DNA from: an uncultured Bartonella sp.
GTDB taxonomy: Bacteria; Pseudomonadota; Alphaproteobacteria; Rhizobiales; Rhizobiaceae
NCBI RefSeq assembly: GCF_946479275.1
Contig: NZ_CAMLFE010000004.1
Coordinates: 124,001 to 188,000 of the forward strand
Length of the DNA: 64,000 nucleotides
Direction: 5' to 3'
Each line of letters starts with the position of its first letter. Position 1 is the first letter of the stretch. The notes under the pieces were generated by a model that saw only the letters and a program-made list of their open reading frames with translations, ran no database searches and was not told the DNA's origin. The translations under genes were made by a program, and so were the position numbers. This document shows, one piece after another, positions 47,454-57,256 of this stretch.

Positions 47454-47481
47454 TTGAAGTGACGGAATTGCATCACTTCAA
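47454..47481. promoter_or_regulatory. Long inverted repeat upstream of the L,D-transpeptidase gene
   Basis: TTGAAGTGA (47454-47462) and TCACTTCAA (47473-47481) form a perfect nine-base stem with a ten-base loop, 43 bases upstream of the start. A further TTGAAGT copy precedes it at 47444-47450. It may be an operator or a leader hairpin. Confidence 0.5.
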
Positions 47482-48074
47482 AAGCTGACCTTGAACCAAT
47501 TCTGTTTACCATATCATAATAGCAAAAAAATTAAACTTCCCCTAAAAAGGTAAGGTTCACCGTAGTCAAAACTGGTTGAAGCGAATTTCTCCATTAACTA
47601 TCCTCGCTTGGTCGTCCTCTGACAGATTTTCGTTGGCGTGAATGCTGATTTTATGTCGTCTCCGGTCTTTGGCTTCATATTCGGCCGGAATAGATCCTTA
47701 GCAAAGCTTCACTTGGATTATTCGTGTCCCGTTACAGGATTTCAACAGCTGGAAATTGCAACAAAAGAAAAACAAAACATCGATCGCCCGCTTCATTCTT
47801 GTCGCGTTACTGATAAAAATTTCGACCTACACACGTGCGAAAAAAGCGATAGCGCAAACCATAAGTATTCACCTCTACCCGTTTATATCCTTTAGGGGCG
47901 GCTTCCCTTCAACAATTTCACGGCAACTTTTTTAAAAAAGGTAAAGTTCGCTCAATCAGCTACCAACGATCATATCGTATCACTTCCTATAATATAATGA
48001 TTGGCTAAACGACTTCTAAGGGGGGGGGGAAGCGATTTCTTGCCGCGTCACTGAATAATGGTGGACGAGTGGGT

Positions 48075-48110
48075 AAAACCGGCCTTTTTAATGAATGTCA
48101 TAAAGGCCGG
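48075..48110 (-). terminator. Terminator of the tsaD-methyltransferase run
   Basis: CCGGCCTTT (48079-48087) pairs perfectly with AAAGGCCGG (48102-48110). On the minus strand the stem is followed by TTTTA. It lies nine bases after the methyltransferase stop. Confidence 0.8.
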
Positions 48111-48119
48111 CATCGATTT

Positions 48120-48773
48120 TCAGAATTTTATTTGCCAGATTGTTACGTCTTTGGGACTTTTATCTTCGATTGCTTCAGAAACACGAAGCTTGAACGTTGC
48201 TTTTCTTTCCAGAAAAGTTTCGGGGAGGTAAGCGCGGGCGGGGTCACCGACAAGTGTAACAGTTTTTGACTGATCAAAATGTCGAAACCAGTCAATAACA
48301 GTTTCACTCATTATTTTGTCATAAAAGACATCGCCGGCAAGGATAACATCAAAAGAGTTTCGTAACGCCTCGCCTTTATTGACAAGATTGTCATTTTCGA
48401 TTGCGAGTGACACGTGATTCAGGCGGGCATTGAGGCGAATTGCCTCGCATGAAAAGGCGTCGATATCATTTGAAACAACCGACAAGGCTCCCGCCTGTTT
48501 TGCAGCAATGCCGACAAGCCCCGAGCCGGAAGCAAAATCGAGCACTTTTTTGCCCTTTACCGTTTCAGGGTTTTTCAGAATATAGAGTGCCAATGCCTCT
48601 CCACCAGCCCATGGAAAAGCCCAGAAAGGCGGGGGAAGATCTATTTTACCCATCTCGGCTTCAGTCATGTGCCAGAGTCTGTGAACTTCATCGGCCTGAT
48701 AAAGTTTTATCGAGGGGATGTTGAGACACGGAAGTGGAGATGTATTTTCGAGAATGAATGTTTTTTTGTCCAT
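48120..48773 (-). CDS. SAM-dependent methyltransferase (COG3897/ETFB-lysine methyltransferase-like)
   Basis: 217-residue class I methyltransferase. PPFWAFPWAGGEALALYIL precedes the SAM motif VLDFASGSGLVGIAAKQAGA. The acidic post-I region VVSNDIDAFSCEAIRLNA and ILAGDVFYDK follow. This arrangement matches protein-lysine methyltransferases related to METTL20, which modify electron-transfer flavoprotein beta; a ribosomal protein target is also possible. It is 51 bases downstream of the EVE gene and closes the run before the terminator. Confidence 0.85.
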   Translation of the reverse strand: MDKKTFILENTSPLPCLNIPSIKLYQADEVHRLWHMTEAEMGKIDLPPPFWAFPWAGGEALALYILKNPETVKGKKVLDFASGSGLVGIAAKQAGALSVVSNDIDAFSCEAIRLNARLNHVSLAIENDNLVNKGEALRNSFDVILAGDVFYDKIMSETVIDWFRHFDQSKTVTLVGDPARAYLPETFLERKATFKLRVSEAIEDKSPKDVTIWQIKF

Positions 48774-48824
48774 CGCGGTGGCGAATTAATATTTTACCGA
48801 AATTATCAACTCCTGCCGAAATTT

Positions 48825-49250
48825 TCAGGGAGCCGGTGAAAGCCCTCCCATCTGGCAGACTTCCAGCCATTCATCTTCGCGCACCGGCTGCACTGAAAGG
48901 CGCATGGACGTCACCAAAGACATATTGGCAAGTTTCGGGTTGGCTTTAACGGCTTTCAAAGTGACTGGCTTTGGCATATCACAAACAGCGCGGATATCGA
49001 CACATTCCCAACGCGGGTCATCGGTTGTCGAATCATGGTGGGCAGTTTTGCAAACTTCAACGATTCCAACGATTTCCAGTCCTTCATTGGAGTGGTAAAA
49101 GAAACCCTTGTCACCAATTTTCATAGCACGCATATTGTTGCGGGCCTGATAATTGCGCACGCCGTCCCACTGTTCACCTTGGGCACCTTTGCTTTTTTGC
49201 ATGTCCCACGACCATTTGAATGGCTCGGATTTGAATAACCAATAAGCCAT
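48825..49250 (-). CDS. EVE domain protein
   Basis: 141-residue single-domain PUA-like EVE protein. WLFKSEPFKWSWDMQ, GVRNYQARNNMRAMKIGDKG and FYHSNEGLEIVGIVEV are family patterns. EVE domains bind modified bases in DNA or RNA in studied cases; the natural ligand here is unknown. One base separates it from the YciI gene, so it belongs to the tsaD-gpsA run. Confidence 0.92.
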   Translation of the reverse strand: MAYWLFKSEPFKWSWDMQKSKGAQGEQWDGVRNYQARNNMRAMKIGDKGFFYHSNEGLEIVGIVEVCKTAHHDSTTDDPRWECVDIRAVCDMPKPVTLKAVKANPKLANMSLVTSMRLSVQPVREDEWLEVCQMGGLSPAP

Positions 49251-49251
49251 T

Positions 49252-49542
49252 CTACATTTCCTCGGGATTGTTAACGCTCCAGCGCCACGGACGGATTTTT
49301 ACCTCACTGAACAGTCCGGCTTTTGCATAAGGGTCGTTTTCGGCAAAACTTTTGGCTTCTTCGGGTGATTTTGCTTCCACAACGATCAAAGTGCCATCGG
49401 GTTTTTCATCAGCATCAAGAAAGGGGCCGGCAAATTTAAGGGTTTTGCCAAGGCTTTTCAGATATTCGAGATGTTTGGGACGTATTTCAAGACGAATATT
49501 CAAATGATCTTTTTTGTCATTGCTAATAACGGCGTAAAGCAT
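49252..49542 (-). CDS. YciI family protein
   Basis: 96-residue small ferredoxin-like-fold protein. RPKHLEYLKSLGKTLKFAGP and SFAENDPYAKAGLFSEVKI, with the family His (KDH) and Asp (ENDPY) residues, identify it. The fold resembles muconolactone isomerase and some haloaromatic enzymes, but its reaction is unknown. It is three bases after gpsA and one base before the EVE gene. Confidence 0.92.
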   Translation of the reverse strand: MLYAVISNDKKDHLNIRLEIRPKHLEYLKSLGKTLKFAGPFLDADEKPDGTLIVVEAKSPEEAKSFAENDPYAKAGLFSEVKIRPWRWSVNNPEEM

Positions 49543-49545
49543 TGT

Positions 49546-50535
49546 TTAGTCCTCCGATTTCAAAGGGCGGGTAATAAGCTTGGTGACAGCTTGGTCAATG
49601 GTGATGCGTCTGTCAAGCAGAGCGGCAACGGCATCAATCACCGGTGCAACGATATTTTTTCTGCGGCAGAGCGCGGCTGCACCGGGGGCAGTGGCAACAC
49701 CTTCGGCAAGTTTCAAGCCATCTGTCGATTTTCCTTGCCCAAGTGCAAATCCATAAGAAAAATTGCGTGATTTTGTTGATGAGCAGGTAAGGATAAGATC
49801 TCCCAACACCGAAAGGCCGGTCATGGTTTCAGCTTTCGCACCCATGGCCTTTCCGATGCGGCGCAACTCGGCAAAACCGCGGGTCACAAGGGCGGCTTGT
49901 GCACTGGCACCAAGGCCACGTCCGGCGGCAGCACCTGCGGCAATGGCAAGCACATTTTTTAATGCACCGCCAATTTCCACGCCTACAATATCATCGCTCG
50001 CGTAACACCGGAAAACCGGTCCCGAAACCAGATTGGAAATTTCTTTGGATAGTTTAATGTTTTTTGCAGCAATTGTTACGGCCGTTGGCAGACCACGGGC
50101 GACATCTTCGGCAAAGCTCGGTCCGGAAAGTGTTGCCATTTTATGATTGGGCAAAATATCTGAAACAATGTCGGACATGAAGCGTCCGGTTTTCTGTTCT
50201 ATACCTTTGGCACAAAGAATAATCGGTGCTTTTTCAGGAATAAAGCGCGCAAAACTATTGAATGCGGATACAAAAACCTGAGCTGGAATGACAGCAAGAA
50301 CAAAATCGGCAGAAGCGAGTGCATAAGCCGCATCAGTCGTGGCAGAAAGTTCCGAGGGTAAAACAATATCCGGCAAATAATACGGGTTGATATGATTTTT
50401 GTTGATTTTTTTGATAGTTTCAGGATTGCGCCCGTAAAGCGCTACATTATGCCCGAGGTTATGAGAGAGAACGGCAAGCGCTGTCCCCCACGCACCGCTT
50501 CCCATCACAGCGATTTTTTTGCCCGTTTTGTTCAA
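49546..50535 (-). CDS. gpsA: Glycerol-3-phosphate dehydrogenase [NAD(P)+]
   Basis: 329-residue enzyme reducing dihydroxyacetone phosphate to sn-glycerol-3-phosphate for phospholipid synthesis. The N-terminal motif [14 protein letters not shown] binds NAD(P). The catalytic Lys region [20 protein letters not shown] and [17 protein letters not shown] are typical. It overlaps tsaD by four bases, an arrangement common in alphaproteobacteria. Confidence 0.95.
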   Translation of the reverse strand: MNKTGKKIAVMGSGAWGTALAVLSHNLGHNVALYGRNPETIKKINKNHINPYYLPDIVLPSELSATTDAAYALASADFVLAVIPAQVFVSAFNSFARFIPEKAPIILCAKGIEQKTGRFMSDIVSDILPNHKMATLSGPSFAEDVARGLPTAVTIAAKNIKLSKEISNLVSGPVFRCYASDDIVGVEIGGALKNVLAIAAGAAAGRGLGASAQAALVTRGFAELRRIGKAMGAKAETMTGLSVLGDLILTCSSTKSRNFSYGFALGQGKSTDGLKLAEGVATAPGAAALCRRKNIVAPVIDAVAALLDRRITIDQAVTKLITRPLKSED

Positions 50536-51608
50536 GCTTTGGCTCCCCGCCGTCCGGCACCGATCAATGGTGATGATTGTTCATCAAGTGGCCAGCGCGA
50601 GCGCGGTGCAATATTAAAGGACGAACGGTCACCATGAATAAAATGTTGAAGACCTGCATATGCAATCATCGCGGCATTGTCGGTGCAAAGGCCGATTGGC
50701 GGTGCGATAAATCTGAACTCATGTGCGTCGCACAATTTTTGCAATGAATTGCGAATGGCTTTGTTGGAGGCAACACCGCCTGCAACCACAAGGCAGGCCT
50801 CTTTATCAGGATAATCTTTTTTGAAAACAGCAAGCGAACGTTCAACGCGGTCGCTCAACGTATCGGTCACGGCAAGTTCGAAAGAGGCTGCGATGTCAGC
50901 GATATCTTTGTCACTCAAAGGTGCCATTTCCATAGCGACTTGCCGCACTGCGGTTTTCAAACCGGAAAACGAGAAATCGAGCCGCTTTTCACCTTTTAAT
51001 GGTCGTGGCAACTCAATTCTGTGGCTATCACCCTTTGCGGCCAGTTTTTCAATAATCGGTCCACCGGGATAGGGAAGGCCAAGCAGTTTTGCTGTTTTAT
51101 CAAAAGCTTCACCCAGTGCATCGTCAATAGTTGTGCCAAGGCGTTTATAATGTCCCAATCCTTTAACCAGAATAACTTGCGTGTGACCGCCTGAAACAAG
51201 AAGCAGAAGATAGGGATAGTCAAGATTATTGGTGAGTTTTGCCGTCAGCGCATGGCCTTCCAGATGATTGACTGCAATAAAGGGCTTGTTTGCCGCAAGA
51301 GCCAGTGCTTTTGCCGTCATCAAACCGACAATCAATCCGCCGATAAGTCCGGGGCCACCTGTTGCGGCGATGGCATCAATATCCTGAAGCTCGATTTTTG
51401 CTTCTTCAAGGGTTCGTTTGACGAGCCCGTCCAGAATTTCGACATGAGCGCGTGCGGCAATTTCCGGAACGACACCACCATAAGGAACGTGGTCTTCAAT
51501 CTGGCTCCAAACGATATTGCTTACGATGTGGGCTTTATCACCCTCGTCGCGTTCAACGATAGCGGCAGCCGTTTCATCACAACTCGTTTCAATTCCCAAA
51601 ACACGCAT
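50532..51608 (-). CDS. tsaD: tRNA threonylcarbamoyladenosine transferase TsaD
   Basis: 358-residue ASKHA-fold protein that transfers threonylcarbamoyl to A37 of ANN-decoding tRNAs. [15 protein letters not shown], the metal-binding [19 protein letters not shown] and [12 protein letters not shown] are all present. ATG at 51608 ([12 protein letters not shown]) is preferred to one four codons upstream. It is the first gene of the minus-strand run with gpsA and is divergent from hemD. Confidence 0.95.
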   Translation of the reverse strand: MRVLGIETSCDETAAAIVERDEGDKAHIVSNIVWSQIEDHVPYGGVVPEIAARAHVEILDGLVKRTLEEAKIELQDIDAIAATGGPGLIGGLIVGLMTAKALALAANKPFIAVNHLEGHALTAKLTNNLDYPYLLLLVSGGHTQVILVKGLGHYKRLGTTIDDALGEAFDKTAKLLGLPYPGGPIIEKLAAKGDSHRIELPRPLKGEKRLDFSFSGLKTAVRQVAMEMAPLSDKDIADIAASFELAVTDTLSDRVERSLAVFKKDYPDKEACLVVAGGVASNKAIRNSLQKLCDAHEFRFIAPPIGLCTDNAAMIAYAGLQHFIHGDRSSFNIAPRSRWPLDEQSSPLIGAGRRGAKA

Positions 51609-51880
51609 TTTGCGCCCCAAGTTCCTTTCTATAAGCCATTTCAGGCAAGTCTTGTCTTTTATCTTCTTGCAAGATTTGATCTGCCGCCAAGCCCTTTAGC
51701 CTATCAGAGGGCAAGGCCTTCAATTGTCAGTTTTATCTTTTTTCGCTATCATTGAAAGAACAACTTTAAAGCCGGTTCTACCAAATAGCCAGTTCTATCA
51801 AATAGAATCTGTGAAGTTTTGAAGAAAAGCGATAAATCTCGGTTATATCCGTTTGTTATGAAAAAATGGAGTTTTCCTTT

Positions 51881-52567
51881 ATGGTCATTCTGGTGACGCG
51901 CCCTGAACCCGGAGCAACGCGAACCGCGGAACATTTGCGTCATTTGAAGTTATCTCCCTATATTTTATCTCTGTCAAAAACCGTTCAATTACCGGTTTTC
52001 CAGCAGGATTTTTCCTGTGATGCGGTTATCGCAACAAGTGAATCGGCATTTTTATATGGGAAATCAAACCTCGTTGAAAAACTGCGAGGAAAGCCGCTCT
52101 ACGTCGTTGGAAAACATACAGCAGAAGCAGCAAAAAAGACCGGTTTTTCCGATATAGCCCTTGTCGCACCCGATGCGAAAACGCTTGGACATAAAATAGA
52201 AAGAGCACCGACCGATCGTATTCTTTATCTTGCCGGTCATGTACGCCGGCCGGATCTTGAGAATGAGCTGCGCCAGAAATACAAATATTTCGAGACAATT
52301 GAAATATATGATACGGTACCGGTAAAGCTTGACGACAAACAAAAGCTGAAGATTCCTCAAAAAATCGATATCGTTATGCTTTATTCAGCTATGGCTGCTG
52401 CTGGTCTTAAACAAATTAGCGGCTATATTAATCAGTCAACAGTACTTTTATGTCTTTCCGTGCGCATAGCAAATGCCGTTCCAAAAACGTTTTTGAATGC
52501 ACCGGTTATAGCATATGAACCGAATGAAAATGCGATGTTGGATGGGGTGAAGACAATATTGGCTTAA
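51881..52567 (+). CDS. hemD: Uroporphyrinogen-III synthase
   Basis: 228-residue HemD. The N-terminus VILVTRPEPGATRTAEHL and the segment RILYLAGHVRRPDLENEL...YDTVPV are recognisable in this weakly conserved family. It cyclises hydroxymethylbilane to uroporphyrinogen III in haem and sirohaem synthesis. GGAG nine bases before ATG 51881 decides the start. In related genomes hemC normally lies between tsaD and hemD; here it is absent. Confidence 0.87.
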   Translation: MVILVTRPEPGATRTAEHLRHLKLSPYILSLSKTVQLPVFQQDFSCDAVIATSESAFLYGKSNLVEKLRGKPLYVVGKHTAEAAKKTGFSDIALVAPDAKTLGHKIERAPTDRILYLAGHVRRPDLENELRQKYKYFETIEIYDTVPVKLDDKQKLKIPQKIDIVMLYSAMAAAGLKQISGYINQSTVLLCLSVRIANAVPKTFLNAPVIAYEPNENAMLDGVKTILA

Positions 52568-52655
52568 AGTATTTTTCCTATTTTGATGATATAAACCATT
52601 CTTTCATTTCACGCCGGTATTCTGGTCACGGATTAAACAAGGAAAGCGAGGAGCT

Positions 52656-54131
52656 ATGGCAGAGCCTCAAAAACCAAAGGCTAAATCTCAACATTCGGGT
52701 AAAACCCGTAAGCCTCCATTGGTAGATCTTCATGCAGAAAAAACCGAGATTCCGGAAGCCGAGCCTGTTGTTATTGACGCCAATCAGGAAAGCTTTCTAA
52801 CAGAGAACCAACGGCAAAGTGATAAAACTTCCGGTGCTAAAATACCTCCCGAGTCAAAGACAGAAACCAAAAAGTCTGACAATCAGGACGCAGGAATAAA
52901 ACCCGCCGATACGAAAATTGCCTATGCACCCGATAGAGAGAAAAGTGGCGATAAAGAAAAAAGTGGGGTAAAAATGGCAAGTGACCAGACCTCTCATAAG
53001 AATGAAAAAAATAAAAATGGTTCACCATCTTCCGGGCCAGATAGCGTGAGCGGAACAAAAGGCGGCAACGGCTTCAGCCATTTTGTTTCCGGCGTTGCCG
53101 GAGGTGTCATTGCTCTTGTTATCGGAGCAGGCTTGCAATGGAGCGGTTTGTTGCCAGGTTTTTCAGAGCAGAATAGTTCCACGCAAAACAAATTGGCAAA
53201 TCTTGAAAACGAAATTGTAAGCCTCAAACAGAATGCGGTGGATGGCGCAACTGTTACAGCAGAGCTTTCTTCTGCCGATCGGCAGGCGCTTGATAAAGTT
53301 GTGGCTCGTGTCAGTGAACTCGACAGTAAAACAAATGCTATGGGCCAACAATTGTCGGGCGTTATTGATAATGTTGAAACATTGAACAACGTTGCCAATT
53401 CTTCCGTCAGCGACAGCACCAGTCCGCAGGCAGCCGAAATTCTGACAAGCAAATTTACCGATATTCAAAACCGGTTGCAAACTCTTCCCGCGATTTCGGA
53501 AAAATCGGTTAAGGCTTTCGATCTGGCTCAAGAAAATGCTCAAAATATAGATCATTTGAAGGAGCAGGTAGAAGAGATAAAAAGTGCGCTCAAGACGCCC
53601 ATTCAAGGCAAGGATGTTGCGGCAATAACTGCGGCAAATGCGCTTAAAAATGCTATTGATCGCGGTGGTTCCTATGCAAACGAACTTGGCACACTTGAAA
53701 ATATTGCTCCCGATTTGACGATCTTTGATAATCTCAAGCGATATGCCGACAAAGGTGTCCCCAATCAGGCCGAGCTTTCAAATGACTTTGCGCGTGTTGC
53801 CGATCGGATTGCCAAAACAGACAATCAACCGGCAGATAATGCGGGTTTTGGTGAAAAATTATGGGCTGGAGCAAAAAGTCTCGTAACCTCTCGCCCTGTC
53901 GGCAATGTCGAGGGCAATAGTGCCGGTGCAATTGCTGCAAGAATGGAAGTAGCAATCAAGGAAGGCGACAATGAACGTGCCTTGAGCGAATGGCAGAACC
54001 TGCCCCAAAGTGCCAAGGATATTTCGTCGGATTTTATAGAAAAGTTGAAAATGCGGCGTGATGCCGATGCGGTTCTATCGGAGATATTGAATAGCCTGAT
54101 GTCTTCGTCCACACCACAAAACTTGAATTAG
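52656..54131 (+). CDS. Mitofilin-like inner-membrane protein (COG4223)
   Basis: 491-residue protein. The first 130 residues are hydrophilic and low-complexity (Lys, Ser, Asp, Pro). One transmembrane helix follows (VAGGVIALVIGAGLQWSGLL), then a coiled-coil region of about 150 residues and a helical C-terminus. This layout and the hemD-hemY context match alphaproteobacterial homologues of mitochondrial Mic60/mitofilin. A role in membrane organisation is inferred. Confidence 0.8.
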   Translation: MAEPQKPKAKSQHSGKTRKPPLVDLHAEKTEIPEAEPVVIDANQESFLTENQRQSDKTSGAKIPPESKTETKKSDNQDAGIKPADTKIAYAPDREKSGDKEKSGVKMASDQTSHKNEKNKNGSPSSGPDSVSGTKGGNGFSHFVSGVAGGVIALVIGAGLQWSGLLPGFSEQNSSTQNKLANLENEIVSLKQNAVDGATVTAELSSADRQALDKVVARVSELDSKTNAMGQQLSGVIDNVETLNNVANSSVSDSTSPQAAEILTSKFTDIQNRLQTLPAISEKSVKAFDLAQENAQNIDHLKEQVEEIKSALKTPIQGKDVAAITAANALKNAIDRGGSYANELGTLENIAPDLTIFDNLKRYADKGVPNQAELSNDFARVADRIAKTDNQPADNAGFGEKLWAGAKSLVTSRPVGNVEGNSAGAIAARMEVAIKEGDNERALSEWQNLPQSAKDISSDFIEKLKMRRDADAVLSEILNSLMSSSTPQNLN

Positions 54132-54147
54132 AGGGGTATGAAGAAAA

Positions 54148-55713
54148 ATGGTTCGCGTACTCTTTTATGTTCTTGTAATAGCAATTCTTGGAGCCGGTTT
54201 TGCCTGGCTTGCCAATAATCCCGGCGATCTGGTGATGGACTTCGGTTCAAGCAGAGTCACTGTTTCTGTTTTGACAGCAGTAATTGCTTTCGTTCTGCTC
54301 GTTGTTGTCGTTTTGCTTTTGCTCTTCATTCTGAAATCGGTTTTTTCAGCACCGCGCAAACTTTCCCGTCACCTTGAGGAACAACGGCAGAAAAAAGGTC
54401 GTGAAGCTTTGTCAAGCGGACTTCTTGCAGCTCTATCCGGCGATGTCGATACGGCCAAACGCATGAATAAACGTGTTGCCCGTTATCTTGATAGTGAAAA
54501 TGAACCTCTTGCCAAATTTCTGGACGCAAAAACATTACTTATTGAAAATGATGTTCCCGGTGCACTTCGTGTTTACGAGGAGATGAGTAAATCTCCGAAA
54601 ACGCAGCTTGCGGGTTTTTATGGGCTTTATCGTGAGGCAATGAGATCGGGTGCCTATGAAGCCGCCGGTCAATATGCTGAAAAAGCAAGTTTGATCGCCC
54701 CATCGCTAACATGGGCCAATCAGGCAATGCTTGACCGGTTTTGCGCCGAAGGTTCGTGGGGAAAAGCGCTCGAGCTTTTTGATCGGGAAGTTAAATCACT
54801 GCCGCGCGCTGAACGGTCTGACAAAAAACTCACACATAAGCGCGTGGTTCTTTTGACCGGTCAGGCCAGGGATATGTTCGAATATTATCCTGATGAAGCA
54901 CGAAAAACAGCTCTGAAAGCCCAAAAGCTCGACCCGTCATTTGTGCCTGCGACACTTGTCGCAACCGATATTCTCTATCGTCAACATGAAATTGGCAAAG
55001 CTGACAGGCTCATTGAAAATTTATGGAAAAAGTCCCCCCATGCCGATCTGGCAAGCCTTTATCTGAACGGTGAGGAACGGGCTGTTGACCGCTTGAAAAA
55101 AGCAAAAGCTCTTGCTCAAAAAAATCCGCAAGCCTTTGAATCATGCTTCATTGTTGCGCGCTCGGCTTTTGATGCAGGCGAACTTCAACTCGCGCGCGAT
55201 CAGGCGGAAAAGGCAGTAAAAATTGCACCCCGCGAGAGTGCCTATCTTTTACTTGCCGATATTGAAGAAGCGCAAAGCGGAGATCAGGGGCGGGTCCGTC
55301 AATGGTTGTCTCTGGCAGTGCGTGCTGATCGTGATCCGGTTTGGATGGCAGATGGCAAAACTTTTGACAAGTGGCAACCGGTCTCTCCTATCAGTGGCAA
55401 ATTGGATGCATTTCGATGGCAGGCTCCTTCACGCACTCCCGGATTGACTTTAAATCCTGATGACGTCATTCCCGCTACAATCGAACAATCACCGGTCAAA
55501 ATTAAAAAAACGGCCAGTACGGATCGTGGAAACACGATGAATGCCGATGTCAGGTCAACAAGTTTAAAAGACAGAAATGACAAAAATAAAGGGACACAAA
55601 CATTCCACACCAAACCGGTTATGATTGTTGATGCCGTTGACCCGTCAAAACCGGAAAGTCCTGTTGATGCAACCCGCATCAACGTCGATGATCCGGGCGT
55701 ACATAAGAAATAA
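54148..55713 (+). CDS. hemY: HemY-like TPR membrane protein
   Basis: 521-residue protein of the HemY N-terminal family. Two transmembrane helices lie at about residues 1-20 and 40-65, then a long TPR-like helical domain in the periplasm or cytoplasm (YGLYREAMRSGAYEAAGQYA, WANQAMLDRFCAEGSWGKAL). Despite the name, a direct catalytic role in haem synthesis is not established. It is 16 bases after the mitofilin-like gene. The stop lies inside a tandem duplication (55702-55737). Confidence 0.87.
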   Translation: MVRVLFYVLVIAILGAGFAWLANNPGDLVMDFGSSRVTVSVLTAVIAFVLLVVVVLLLLFILKSVFSAPRKLSRHLEEQRQKKGREALSSGLLAALSGDVDTAKRMNKRVARYLDSENEPLAKFLDAKTLLIENDVPGALRVYEEMSKSPKTQLAGFYGLYREAMRSGAYEAAGQYAEKASLIAPSLTWANQAMLDRFCAEGSWGKALELFDREVKSLPRAERSDKKLTHKRVVLLTGQARDMFEYYPDEARKTALKAQKLDPSFVPATLVATDILYRQHEIGKADRLIENLWKKSPHADLASLYLNGEERAVDRLKKAKALAQKNPQAFESCFIVARSAFDAGELQLARDQAEKAVKIAPRESAYLLLADIEEAQSGDQGRVRQWLSLAVRADRDPVWMADGKTFDKWQPVSPISGKLDAFRWQAPSRTPGLTLNPDDVIPATIEQSPVKIKKTASTDRGNTMNADVRSTSLKDRNDKNKGTQTFHTKPVMIVDAVDPSKPESPVDATRINVDDPGVHKK

Positions 55714-55737
55714 TATGTGCATAAGAAATGATATGCG
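55702..55737 (+). repeat. 18-bp imperfect tandem duplication at the hemY stop
   Basis: CATAAGAAATAATATGTG (55702-55719) is followed directly by CATAAGAAATGATATGCG (55720-55737), two differences in 18. The hemY stop codon is in the first copy. Confidence 0.85.
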
Positions 55738-55957
55738 CGCAAAAAAGTGTTTGGGAAAAGTTGATCTTCGACCATATCTTCTCTTGTACAGCCTCTTATA
55801 AGTTCTGCGGGAGCGGAAATGGTCTGTTAAGCAGGTTGTAAGAAGATATGGCAAGCTTATTGCGAAACCTGCTTGAAGACAAAATTTGAATAGCCAAGTT
55901 TTTCAAGAAAATTTCGTGACGTAACACGCATAACAACTCTAGAAGCGAGGACAGGGA

Positions 55958-56446
55958 TTGATATTAAAGCATCTGGAAGACTTTATACGATCGCTTGGGA
56001 AAGCCGGTCCCGAATTTGGCGACGATGATCCGCGGGTAGCAGCGGTTGCTCTGGCTTTTCATATTGTTGACGCTGATGGTCAGGAACAGGGTGTCGAGAA
56101 AAAAGTCCTCTATGACATTGTTTCTCATGAATTCGAACTTGCCGAACCGGATGTGAAAGCCTTGATTGAAGCTGGCAAAGCAGCCAATCGTGACAGTCTC
56201 GACATCTTCAAATTTACCTCGACATTAAAACGCCACCTTACAAAAGAAGAATGCATCAAATTTATCGGCGTATTGTGGGAAATTGCTTATGCTGATGGTT
56301 ATATTTACGAATTGGAAGATACGCTGATCTGGCGGATTGCGGAAATGATTGGTGTTGACCGTAAGGATCGTCTGGAATTGAAGAAAATGGTGGGTCAAAG
56401 AAAACAACTTCCGGAAAAACCGAAAGTCCTGCCAGAAACTAAATAG
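55958..56446 (+). CDS. TerB-like protein
   Basis: 162-residue helical protein with a TerB-type domain (AALAFHIVDADGQEQGVEKK in degenerate form, then EIAYADGYIYELEDTLIWRI). Acidic residues in the VDADG and YADG turns suggest metal binding, as in tellurite-resistance TerB. The start is a TTG preceded by GAGGACAGGG. No other ter genes are near, so tellurite resistance should not be assumed. It is 14 bases before the amidotransferase gene. Confidence 0.82.
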   Translation: MILKHLEDFIRSLGKAGPEFGDDDPRVAAVALAFHIVDADGQEQGVEKKVLYDIVSHEFELAEPDVKALIEAGKAANRDSLDIFKFTSTLKRHLTKEECIKFIGVLWEIAYADGYIYELEDTLIWRIAEMIGVDRKDRLELKKMVGQRKQLPEKPKVLPETK

Positions 56447-56460
56447 GTTATTGAAATAGA

Positions 56461-57207
56461 ATGTCATTGGCGGATGAAAAATTTTCCCCGAAAGAGGAAA
56501 AGAAAAAAATAGCGGTTGTTTTGCATCAGGCCTCTTCAAGTACCGGACGCATCGGCCAAATCTTGCAGAAGAACGGCTTCGAGTTGAGCATTTATCGGCC
56601 GGTATTAGGAGATTGTCTTCCAACAACATTGAAAGATTATGCAGGGGCAATCATTTTTGGCGGCCCGATGAGTGCCAATGATAATGAGCCATTTATCAAT
56701 CGCGAGATGGACTGGATTTCGGTTGCCCTTAAAGAAAATAAACCGTTTCTCGGTATTTGCCTTGGAGCGCAACTGCTTGCCAGAAATCTTGGCGGGGTGG
56801 TCAAACCGCGTAGCGATGGTGAAGTCGAAATCGGTTGGTATCCGATCGAAGCAACCGGAAGTGGCAAACGTGTTATGGATTGGCCGAAAATGGTTTATCA
56901 TTTCCATAGTGAAGGCATTTACGATTTGCCGCAGAGTGCCGAACTTCTGGCCAAGGGCAGCACTTATCCTACACAAGCGTTCCGCTATGGTGAAAATGCG
57001 TGGGGTTTGCAATTCCATTCCGAATTGACACGTGCAATGATGCAGCGTTGGGTGGTGCACGGTGCTGAACGTTTAGAGTTGAAGGGTGCCCAATGCGCAA
57101 AATCGCAACTGGAAGGACGTTTCATCTATGATCCGGCGTTACGTCGCTGGATCGAACAGGCACTTGTCAAAATGTTCGGCAAGCCGAAGTCAACCGTTCA
57201 ATCCTAA
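56461..57207 (+). CDS. Class I glutamine amidotransferase (GMP-synthase-like)
   Basis: 248-residue stand-alone amidotransferase. The nucleophile motif FLGICLGAQLLARNLGG contains the catalytic Cys, and the oxyanion region IIFGGPMSAND is also present. GLQFHSELT carries the catalytic His-x-Glu. No synthetase domain is fused, so the nitrogen acceptor is unknown; related proteins hydrolyse gamma-glutamyl compounds. It probably shares a transcript with the TerB-like gene. Confidence 0.88.
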   Translation: MSLADEKFSPKEEKKKIAVVLHQASSSTGRIGQILQKNGFELSIYRPVLGDCLPTTLKDYAGAIIFGGPMSANDNEPFINREMDWISVALKENKPFLGICLGAQLLARNLGGVVKPRSDGEVEIGWYPIEATGSGKRVMDWPKMVYHFHSEGIYDLPQSAELLAKGSTYPTQAFRYGENAWGLQFHSELTRAMMQRWVVHGAERLELKGAQCAKSQLEGRFIYDPALRRWIEQALVKMFGKPKSTVQS

Positions 57208-57256
57208 CCGGTAACATCTAATGCGATTTTGAAGGTTGTAGATAGTTTCAGGTTCA

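Larger units (their letters stand above)
47411..48119. other. 709-base gene-poor region with hairpin and G10 tract
   Basis: A 258-base reading frame exists on the plus strand (47638-47895) but shows no family-like pattern and I do not count it as a gene. The region holds a nine-base-pair hairpin (47454-47481), a ten-G run (48020-48029) and a terminator (48075-48110). It may contain an RNA or decayed gene that I cannot identify. Confidence 0.5.

Noticed and set aside
47638-47895. 85-residue plus-strand frame in the gene-poor region
   Set aside because: No ribosome-binding site, no family pattern and mixed composition; treated as chance.
55958-56446. Tellurite resistance operon
   Set aside because: Only a single TerB-like domain is present with no terZACDE neighbours, so a resistance role is not supported.
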